Below are positions 5,687 to 11,847 of a DNA stretch of 11,847 bases, piece after piece. Under the pieces are notes generated by a model. It was not told where the DNA came from, made no database searches, and was given only the letters and a program-made list of their open reading frames with translations. This stretch comes from JBEKTY01 sp049515555 (GTDB lineage Bacteria > Planctomycetota > Planctomycetia > Pirellulales > Thermoguttaceae), in the NCBI GenBank assembly GCA_049515555.1, contig JBEKTY010000208.1, positions 1 to 11,847 of the forward strand. Reading direction: 5' to 3'. A program made the translations under genes and the position numbers. The number at the start of each line of letters is the position of its first letter. Position 1 is the stretch's first letter.

Positions 5687-6909
5687 ATGAACGACGTCGT
5701 CCGCGGCTTGCGCGCGGACATCCAGGAAGAGATCCCACGAATCCGCATCGTGAAGGAATGTCCCGCGACGCGCGGGTTCGCCCCCGACGACACGCTTCCT
5801 TGGTGTGGACTGAGCACGGACCATTTCGTGCAGCGTCAGCTTGAGGAAGTTCCCGCCACGGCTGCCAATGTGCAGGTGATGGCCGTGTCGGTGCCCGGCA
5901 ATCGGCCGGTGTTTCTCTACGAACCGGTCGGTCGAGGGGCGATCTACGCCATGGATCTCCGCTCGCTCGACGAACCGCGCATCACTTGGGATACCCGTGG
6001 AAGCTTCAACAAGTACGTCTTTGCCGGCAACCTCATTGGCGGCAGCCTGACGTACGGCCGTTATTGGAACCGCAAGCCGCGGGCCGAGGATTGGGGGCCG
6101 ATCCTCCGCGACGTTGCCCGGCGTCATCCACCGCTCCGTGTGGAAGTCGACGGATTCGTGCGCGGCTATAATGTCTACAGTCTGAACCTAGGCGATCCGA
6201 CGAAGCCGATCTGGTATGCCCCGGGGATGTATCACGCCGAAGACGAGTGGCGATCGGCGTTGGGGCTGGTCGATTTCGCTCGCTACCTGGCGGATAACCG
6301 CGACGACCCGGCGATTCGGCGGCAGTTGGACCGCTTTTGCGTGAAGATCATTCCCTGCCAGCAGCCGCGCATGTACATGAAAGCCCTGCGCGGTTACGAT
6401 CCGGGGCCGGAGAAGCAGATTCCGGCCGACCCGCTACGGCACGGCCGGCCGAGTTGGCCATCGCCTTCACGATCCACGAATGCGACGCCACATTGCAGTA
6501 TGGAATCAACCCCATGACTTCAGCCTCGTTTGAGCAGGCCCGCGTGGTCATCCATCGGCTCCGCGAGTTGACGGCCGACCGGTTCATCGAGTGGGAAAGT
6601 GACACGCCGTGTCAGGCCGAAAGCAAAGCGTGGGTTGGCGGTCACGATACCCCGACTGCCTGCGAAGTAGATCGCTTCTATGGGTTCGGGATCGGCTACG
6701 AGCACCTCTACAACATAGGGCACAAATCGTTCGAACGTCTGCCACTGGAGTTTGCCGTCGAAGGCGGCCGCCGCGGGCTATGGCCCGAGGCCTTTCTCCA
6801 ACATTACCAATTGCGCGGCCTGATCTGGGAAGAAGATCTGTATCGCAGCGCGGTGATGAACGAGATGATGTTCCGCTGGGCGCTGGCCGGACTGCTGTGT
6901 ACGCCATGA
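5687..6909 (+). pseudogene. M14 carboxypeptidase-like gene, 5'-truncated and frameshifted
   Basis: Protein-like sequence begins near 5687 (NDVVRGLRADIQEEIPRI) with no ribosome site or signal peptide, so the true start is probably lost. The first frame carries GRGAIYAMDLRSLDEP, FNKYVFAGNLIGGSLTYG, then YSLNLGDPTKPIWYAPGMYH followed by AEDEW, and VKIIP, which fit the front of the M14 metallopeptidase fold (strand, zinc motif region, strand). At about 6430-6450 the frame changes (-1 or +2) and continues LAIAFTIHECDAT, the probable third zinc-ligand region, then LPLEFAVEGG, a candidate for the catalytic Glu region, to a TGA at 6907-6909. The zinc motif is odd: His (6233-6235) is followed by Ala-Glu-Asp-Glu, so Glu is at +4 and Asp at +3 instead of the usual HxxE. 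No DLNRNF-like arginine motif is seen between the two parts, so some internal sequence may be missing. It lies 43 bases before the PQQ-like gene. Confidence 0.6.
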
Positions 6910-6952
6910 AGACCGCGATTCCCCTGCAAATGTTTCTTAGGGAGGGCAAGTG

Positions 6953-8470
6953 ATGCTGCGAACACGACTTGGTTTGGGTATCCTTATGATGCTTGTTGCT
7001 GGGAACTCCCTCCAGGGTGATGATTGGCGGACGCTGCACCACGATATGGCGAGGTCCGGCTACACGGTCGATTCACCCTCCCCGCCGTTCGCCAAGCATC
7101 CCAATTACACCTGGGTGCGGTTCTTTACCAAGGAGCAGATCTGCTCTTATGTCGAGCCCATTGTTGCCGGGGGGACGGTCTATGTTCCGACGTATGTGGG
7201 CATACTGCACGCCCTCTCGGCCGTCGACGGCACGACGCAGTGGACGTTCCAGGCCGGCGGTTATCTGCGGCACTCCCCGGCCATAGCGGGTGGCAAGATC
7301 TACTTCGGCGCGGGCGACGGGAAGGTCTATTGCCTTGCGACGGACGGCACGCTCGTCTGGTCTACGCCGACCGGGTCGAGCTTCTGGACGTCTCCGGCTG
7401 TGGCCGATGGCCTCGTGTTGCTGGGGGCCCGCGACGGCGTGCTCTATGCTTTCGCAGCAGACAACGGGCAGAAGGTCTGGCAGACGAAGCCGTTGGGCGC
7501 AGCGATTCTCACCAGTGCATCTGTCCAAGAAGGCACGGTCTATTTCGCGAGCGAAGAATGCGCGGCCTACGCGGCTGACCTACGCAGTGGCACAATCCTC
7601 TGGCGCACGCCCCTGCCGGAACTCATCAGCCTCCGCGGCTATTTCCCGGTTGTCTGGCCGAAAGCGACGGCTGTGGTCTTGAGCGGATGCGTCGATCACG
7701 ACTACTGCGGCACAGATTGCGAGTTTCTGGCCGTGCTGGCGGGAAAGAAGACCGACTATCGCACGTGGAAGCCGGTCGAACCGACGCCTGAAAAGGTCGA
7801 GAAAGAGCAGGACGCGATCCTGAAACGCCTGACCGATGGCCCACCGCGGAAGCAGGTCTTCTGCCTCGGCCTGGCCGACGGAAAGGAGAAGTTGGTGCTA
7901 CCGATCTTGTGGGAATCGGGCAACTTCGCCACGCATGTGTCCGGCGCCGTCGATGCCGACGGCTCCTATTATTCGCACTGGATGAGCTATTACAACTGGT
8001 GGTGCCGCGGCATCGATGGCTTCAAAGGCGATTCCGTGATTTACCCTTATGGGCCCGGGCGGTTTCACCCGCAGACCGGCCGCGCGGAACTGATCAACTG
8101 GAAACAGACGTTTCGGCCCTGGCCCGATTGGCACGGCCCGACGTGCGAGGGTGAAGAGCATTACAACACGACGATCGGCGGTCGGCGTCTGTACTTCGCC
8201 CACAGCGACGAGGCGTACGGCCTGGATCTGGGCAACATGACGGCTTTTGGTATCGGCGGCCGCCGCGACAGTTACGCTGGCATCTGGGGCCACATCATCA
8301 ACCCGATTCCCTTGGCCGATGAACACCAACCGCTCGCCGCCCGCGAGTTGGGGCTGCGGACCCGTTGGCAGCAGTCGATGCACGGCCCGGGGCAGGGCGC
8401 CCTGGCGATCAGCGGCAAACGGATCTTCTGGCAAACCGGCGGCATGCTTATTTGTTCGGAGGGAAGATAA
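6953..8470 (+). CDS. exported PQQ-like beta-propeller repeat protein
   Basis: This is a 505-residue protein. ATG 6953 is preferred to the in-frame GTG just before it (6950), because AGGGAGG (6939-6945) is 7 bases from the ATG and only 4 from the GTG. The signal peptide is LRTRLGLGILMMLVAGNSLQ (residues 2-21). The mature start, DDWRTLHHDMARSGYT, is the usual opening of this propeller type. Four blades are easy to see at about residues 69-99, 108-138, 147-177 and 187-219, each with a strand like GGTVYVPTYVGILHALSA followed by a G-x-x-x-W turn. The second half (about 230-505) is less regular and rich in Trp, Tyr and His; it ends with a late blade-like SGKRIFWQTGGMLICSEG. Such propellers act in the periplasm or at the surface, as binding scaffolds or quinoprotein enzymes. 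No PQQ-dehydrogenase catalytic motif was recognised, so enzyme activity is not claimed. The stop overlaps the next start. Confidence 0.88.
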   Translation: MLRTRLGLGILMMLVAGNSLQGDDWRTLHHDMARSGYTVDSPSPPFAKHPNYTWVRFFTKEQICSYVEPIVAGGTVYVPTYVGILHALSAVDGTTQWTFQAGGYLRHSPAIAGGKIYFGAGDGKVYCLATDGTLVWSTPTGSSFWTSPAVADGLVLLGARDGVLYAFAADNGQKVWQTKPLGAAILTSASVQEGTVYFASEECAAYAADLRSGTILWRTPLPELISLRGYFPVVWPKATAVVLSGCVDHDYCGTDCEFLAVLAGKKTDYRTWKPVEPTPEKVEKEQDAILKRLTDGPPRKQVFCLGLADGKEKLVLPILWESGNFATHVSGAVDADGSYYSHWMSYYNWWCRGIDGFKGDSVIYPYGPGRFHPQTGRAELINWKQTFRPWPDWHGPTCEGEEHYNTTIGGRRLYFAHSDEAYGLDLGNMTAFGIGGRRDSYAGIWGHIINPIPLADEHQPLAARELGLRTRWQQSMHGPGQGALAISGKRIFWQTGGMLICSEGR

Positions 8471-9771
8471 TGTGCAACATCAACAACAGCCGAGTAGGAC
8501 GTACGAAACGCACTACTCGTCGCGCGGCGCGTATCGGATGCCAGTCAGCACTTTTCACGCACTCCCTGCGAGTTCGCATGCTGCTGATGCTCGCGTCGGT
8601 TCTCTTGGCGGTATCCGCTATCGATTCCGCCGCAGTTGCAATGGCCGCCAGACCAACCATTTCGGACGAGCAGATTGACCGGCTCATCATCGAGGCACCG
8701 GCCCGAACCTTGGTTCTCACCACAACGGCCGAGAAGGTGCGGAGCGGCGTGTGCATCCACGTCCGGGAGATGACGCAGTTGGAGCATCTTGCTCCGCTCT
8801 GGTACTTCAACGGCGCGACGGCGATGTGGATCTTTGCCCAGCCACGGGAAACCTTCGAGAACCTCGCGCCGGCCCTGCCTATGCTTGACGTCGAAACCCG
8901 TGCTGCGGCCCTGTATTTCCTCGACCGGGAACTGGAAGAGTTCAATCCGTTGACTACGCCATTCTATCCGGCTAAAGGTCTGCGGCGATTCCCCTTCAAT
9001 GCGGGGCAGGAGACCCGTAAAGAGCCCGCCGTGGCGGCCATCAGCCCGCCAATGCCGATCTTCGGCGCGTACGGACTCTGGGCCTATGCGTGGTACGGCA
9101 GGCGGACGGACAAGGTGCTTTCGCGATGGGAGGCGATCCGGAAGGCATTTGCGGAATACCAGAAGCGGCCTTTCATGTACCAATGGAAGTACGACTCCGA
9201 TGCAGAAGCCCAGCTAAATCGCGCGACGAACGCCATGATCGGGGTAGCGCGGCTGGCGAGATTGGCGAAAGACGAGGCGACGGCCGCCGCTGCTCGGATC
9301 GAACTGGCGCGTCTGGTGGCCATGCGTCTGCCACTGGAAGACGACCCGCGGATGGTGCATATCGTCGGCAACGGTACAGCCTTGGCCCGATACTGGGACC
9401 TCTCGCCGGAAGTCGGCCGACTGATTCGGCAGGCCACCAACCCCAAACGTCAACAGATGTGGATCAACCTCAACACGCACCTGATCCCCGATTGGTATCT
9501 GGCTTGGACGGAACGGCCGACAGGGCTGATGAACCCGCCAGGGGACACCGAACAGGACAAACGCGAATACATCGGTGGCGAGTACTTTCTGTCCAACCCG
9601 ATCTTCGCCGAGAGCCAGTTCACTGCCAAGGCGACCGTGTTGAGCGAGGATGCGGGGACACTCGCAAGGTATCTCGACATTCCCTGGTGTCGGGGCGATC
9701 TCTATTACATCGCCAAGGCCACGGCAGTGCTCCGTGCTGACACAGGGTGGCGATGGGAGAAGACGCAGTAA
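8470..9771 (+). CDS. exported protein of unknown family, coupled to the propeller gene
   Basis: This is a 433-residue protein. Its ATG overlaps the TAA of the previous gene by one base (TAATG), and GGAGGG (8458-8463) lies 6 bases upstream, so translation is probably coupled. The first 36 residues are Arg- and Ser-rich, followed by a hydrophobic segment at about 37-56 (LLMLASVLLAVSAIDSAAVA), so this is either a signal peptide with a long n-region or a start at the internal ATG 8578, which has no ribosome site. The rest is mainly helical with many aromatic residues: LWYFNGATAMWIFAQPRE, FGAYGLWAYAWYGRR, and LIPDWYLAWTERPTGLMNPP near the end. Regular helix pairs with conserved-looking Trp/Tyr would suit an alpha/alpha toroid, as in many polysaccharide-acting enzymes, but no catalytic residues can be named. 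The function is unknown. Confidence 0.82.
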   Translation: MCNINNSRVGRTKRTTRRAARIGCQSALFTHSLRVRMLLMLASVLLAVSAIDSAAVAMAARPTISDEQIDRLIIEAPARTLVLTTTAEKVRSGVCIHVREMTQLEHLAPLWYFNGATAMWIFAQPRETFENLAPALPMLDVETRAAALYFLDRELEEFNPLTTPFYPAKGLRRFPFNAGQETRKEPAVAAISPPMPIFGAYGLWAYAWYGRRTDKVLSRWEAIRKAFAEYQKRPFMYQWKYDSDAEAQLNRATNAMIGVARLARLAKDEATAAAARIELARLVAMRLPLEDDPRMVHIVGNGTALARYWDLSPEVGRLIRQATNPKRQQMWINLNTHLIPDWYLAWTERPTGLMNPPGDTEQDKREYIGGEYFLSNPIFAESQFTAKATVLSEDAGTLARYLDIPWCRGDLYYIAKATAVLRADTGWRWEKTQ

Positions 9772-9872
9772 TGGGTCACCATTGTCGCGGCGAAGTGGCT
9801 TTGCCCGGAGGTCAATTGCTTCGTCACGCAAATCGTGATTGGTGACATCCAATTCGTAGGGAGCAGACGACG
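9772..9872. other. 100-base gap inside the plus-strand block
   Basis: No terminator or promoter is evident. A weak TCACG/CGTGA hairpin (about 9831-9845) is present. The gap is compatible with continued transcription into the TIM-barrel gene. Confidence 0.4.
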
Positions 9873-11381
9873 ATGCAAATACAGACAACCCGGCATCCTG
9901 AACAGGCGACTGCAACTCGCCGCAGTTTCTTAGAAAGTTCCACCTTGGCGGTTGCGGGACTGGCCACAGCAAATCTGCTGCAGGCGTGCGCCGCAGAGCC
10001 AACCCGGCAGGCCGGCGTTTTTCTACACCGCGGCTACAACGGATGGATCACCGACCGCGCCTCCAACCCAGACCCTCATGCCCCCTGGCCTTCCTTGCGT
10101 ATCGATGAACGTCTGTTAGCCGACTATCGCGAGACTTTCGAACTAATGCGCCGTTTCGGGCTCAACGAAATTGTCATCTGGGGACTCTATGTGGCCAATA
10201 ACTGGCCCGTGGACATCAAGAGCGCCGTTACCGAGGATCGTGCTAAGCAGGTGGAACGCCTCATCGCCAGCGCCCACGAGCATGGCATCAAGGTGCTCAG
10301 CGGGCTGGGGACTTATAGTTGGGGATTTGCGAACATCATTCGTGCGAACCCGAGTTTGAGTGGGGGGAATCCGAACGCGCTCTGCGCCAGCAAGCCGGAG
10401 TCGCACGCCTGGATGCACCGCATCGTGAATTTCGTCTTCGAACGATTTCCCATCGATGGAGTCTCCATGCAATCGGCCGACCAGGGGCGGTGCAACTGCA
10501 AACAGTGCGCAAAGCTCTCCGACGCGGAATACCACGCGGAGTTAAACGTCCGGACGGGCGACTATATCCACGCGGCATGGCCCCACAAGGTCGTGGGAAT
10601 GAGCAACTGGGGACTTAGCTTTGGAAACCCCAAGGATGAGCCGGCGATTATCCGCATGAGCCGATCGTTGGATTACATGATCGACCACAACGACAGCGCA
10701 CAGTGGGGCGGATCGGCGTATCGCCGCAAATTGATTGGCTCCCTTGCTTGCGCCATGGGAACGACGGGCGGTGTCGTGGTCGAACCGCCACAACATTGGG
10801 CGCGCGACCGTTGGTTCCTGCCTTCTTGCGGCAATGTGCACGCGCATCTCAGCGAACTCTCGGCTGACGGCGGCCGAGCCTGTGAATTGTACTACCATAT
10901 CCTCGGCAATCCAAGCAGTGAGGTAACTTTCTACGTCGCCGGGCGGACCCTGGCAGATCCGCACGTGTCTTTGCCGAGCGCTTTGGCCGCCACTCTGGAC
11001 GAACTCTACGAGCCTCGATCGCCGCTTACTCGTGACGCGCTCGCCCGACTCTTCCTCGATGCCGAACAAGCCTACATGCGATATCAGCCGTCGAACAGCT
11101 GTGGGACCCTTTCCCTGGAACCGCTCTACAGCGACGGCCCCGGCCCAGCGGTCTATCTGCGCGACCATTTGCAACCGGTTCAGCGTGACGCTTACGCCAA
11201 GGACCTGGATCGTCTAGCCATCGACTTCGGCAAGATTCGTGTCGGCCTGCGTTCGGCCACGCGGGTCCAGCGCATCGATGCTTGTCTGAAACGGGTACAA
11301 GCGGACCTGCGTACGCTTCGGATTTCATCATGCCCGATGGAGGGCTGGCAGCACGAAGGTGTACGACAACACGAGGTATGA
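9873..11381 (+). CDS. Tat-exported TIM-barrel-like protein resembling glycoside hydrolase-type proteins
   Basis: This is a 502-residue product with AGGGAG 9 bases before the ATG (9858-9863). The N-terminus has a twin-arginine signal, TRRSFLE (residues 15-21), a hydrophobic stretch and then LLQAC at 35-39; Cys39 could be a lipoprotein cysteine, though Gln at -2 is unusual. The body reads as a barrel: MRRFGLNEIVIWGLYV (about 92-107), HEHGIKVLSGLGTYSWGF (136-152), then FPIDGVSMQSADQG with a C-x-C-x-x-C cluster at Cys207, 209 and 212 (GRCNCKQC), and VVGMSNWGLSFG (240-251). The D-x-G-x-C-x-C pattern after a strand resembles proteins in the hexosaminidase-like/DUF4838 area; this is recognition by eye, not a confirmed family. 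The frame ends early at a TGA (11379-11381), and a more natural C-terminus is readable just beyond it (see the next entry). A surface-acting hydrolase is the working inference. Confidence 0.8.
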   Translation: MQIQTTRHPEQATATRRSFLESSTLAVAGLATANLLQACAAEPTRQAGVFLHRGYNGWITDRASNPDPHAPWPSLRIDERLLADYRETFELMRRFGLNEIVIWGLYVANNWPVDIKSAVTEDRAKQVERLIASAHEHGIKVLSGLGTYSWGFANIIRANPSLSGGNPNALCASKPESHAWMHRIVNFVFERFPIDGVSMQSADQGRCNCKQCAKLSDAEYHAELNVRTGDYIHAAWPHKVVGMSNWGLSFGNPKDEPAIIRMSRSLDYMIDHNDSAQWGGSAYRRKLIGSLACAMGTTGGVVVEPPQHWARDRWFLPSCGNVHAHLSELSADGGRACELYYHILGNPSSEVTFYVAGRTLADPHVSLPSALAATLDELYEPRSPLTRDALARLFLDAEQAYMRYQPSNSCGTLSLEPLYSDGPGPAVYLRDHLQPVQRDAYAKDLDRLAIDFGKIRVGLRSATRVQRIDACLKRVQADLRTLRISSCPMEGWQHEGVRQHEV

Positions 11382-11471
11382 CATTCCGTGAACGCATTCG
11401 CGGCGCGATCCCACTACGAACGCCTCGCCGAAGGATTCGGGACAGTCATGCGAGCAGGACATCCTCGCTAG
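11355..11471 (+). pseudogene. displaced C-terminal tail of the TIM-barrel gene
   Basis: From 11355 to 11387 the +1-shifted frame reads KVYDNTRYDIP, a natural continuation of the preceding MEGWQH. At 11388 the original frame resumes with VNAFAARSHYERLAEGF and runs to a TAG at 11469-11471. The original frame itself gives GVRQHEV and a TGA in this interval. One extra or two missing bases near 11355 and one missing base near 11387 would explain both, because together they restore the frame. The joined tail adds about 40 residues. Either these are assembly indels or the gene carries two compensating mutations with a premature stop. Confidence 0.55.
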
Positions 11472-11847
11472 CTAGAGGATCTCGGTGCCCTCGATCGCCA
11501 AGGTGTCTTGACACCCGTGAGCATCGGTTTCTTGCAGGATTCCCCGTATTCTTGATTCCAGAGCAAGAATCGGCGAAAATGCAGCAAAGCCCTGGAAAAC
11601 ACGCACTTCCTGCGTTTCCGGGCTGGTGTGCCAAACTTCCCGGAGAAAGCCGGCCTGTTCTGAGGAGCCACAATTCCAACGAGCTCTTGGGGGGCTTGAT
11701 TTTCGAGATGGCAATACGGACGTTGAAGACTGACTCGCTCGCCACAGCCACTAGCGGAAAAGCCATCACGAGACGGGAATGTTATCTGACTTAACCCCGG
11801 CTGTACGATTTGATGTGTCGGTCGATATGAACGAAGCGCGCTGGGCG
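11472..11847. other. intergenic end of the window, no supported gene
   Basis: Only short dyads are seen: GGTGTC-TT-GACACC (11502-11515), TTCTTG/CAAGAA with a 9-base loop (11549-11569), and ATCCTC/GAGGAT (11461-11480) overlapping the TAG of the preceding tail. Frames on either strand lack ribosome sites and look unnatural. An ATG at 11827 opens seven codons to the edge with no ribosome site, which is not enough to call a gene. Confidence 0.5.

Noticed and set aside
7898..8434. Minus-strand ORF of 178 codons inside the propeller gene
   Set aside because: It is antisense to a confident gene with ribosome site, signal peptide and repeats.
9214..10002. Minus-strand ORF of 262 codons
   Set aside because: It covers the ends of two confident plus-strand genes and has no ribosome site or recognisable domain.
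11508..11513. TTGACA on the plus strand as a -35 element
   Set aside because: There is no acceptable -10 at 16-18 bases downstream and no gene follows; it is part of a short GGTGTC/GACACC dyad.
1..11847. CRISPR array, tRNA or rRNA genes
   Set aside because: No regularly spaced direct repeats and no tRNA or rRNA signature were seen on either strand.

Overview
The window looks like a chromosomal segment of a planctomycete-type bacterium. It is GC-rich, dense in secreted proteins without close textbook homologues, and pairs a BlaI-type repressor with an M56 (BlaR1-type) fragment. It also carries a PQQ-like beta-propeller, a Tat-exported TIM-barrel-like protein and a WG-repeat protein. This assignment is an inference from gene style; there is no rRNA, tRNA or other taxonomic marker here.

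Layout. The left half (1 to about 5.69 kb) is read almost entirely on the minus strand; the right half (5.69 to 11.47 kb) is read on the plus strand. From the left edge: the N-terminus of a secreted, proline-rich protein running off the window (290 to 1, GTG start); a structured intergenic region with a good intrinsic terminator at 470-519 on the plus strand and no gene in front of it; a gene-poor stretch (520-1640) with several perfect palindromes, a possible 45-residue membrane peptide and a long ORF pair whose coding strand I cannot decide; then a minus-strand operon of BlaI-type repressor (3172-2789), secreted two-domain protein (2739-1894) and a 48-codon stub of an M56 membrane protein (1794-1648). 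The operon's promoter sits between two inverted copies of a 21-bp operator that differ at one base, the clearest regulatory structure in the window. Upstream lies a secreted WG-repeat protein (4650-3365) split by one frameshift.

Between 4.65 and 5.69 kb are two probable minus-strand gene remnants (5168-4998 and 5685-5464), the second followed directly by a perfect 18-bp-arm hairpin. The plus-strand block then starts: a 5'-truncated and frameshifted M14 carboxypeptidase-like gene (5687-6909), an exported PQQ-like beta-propeller (6953-8470), an exported protein of unknown family whose start overlaps the previous stop (8470-9771), and a Tat-signal TIM-barrel protein resembling glycoside hydrolase-type proteins (9873-11381). 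The last of these appears to have lost its C-terminus through two compensating indels (tail readable to 11471). The last 376 bases hold no gene I can support.

How it fits together. The plus-strand block looks like one transcription unit for proteins acting outside the cytoplasm, perhaps on a glycan or peptide-containing polymer, but no substrate can be read from the sequence. The minus-strand block is a BlaI-controlled operon whose expected membrane sensor-protease is only a stub here. Three otherwise convincing genes carry frame breaks, so either the locus is decaying or the assembly contains indel errors. This should be settled before any truncated product is interpreted.
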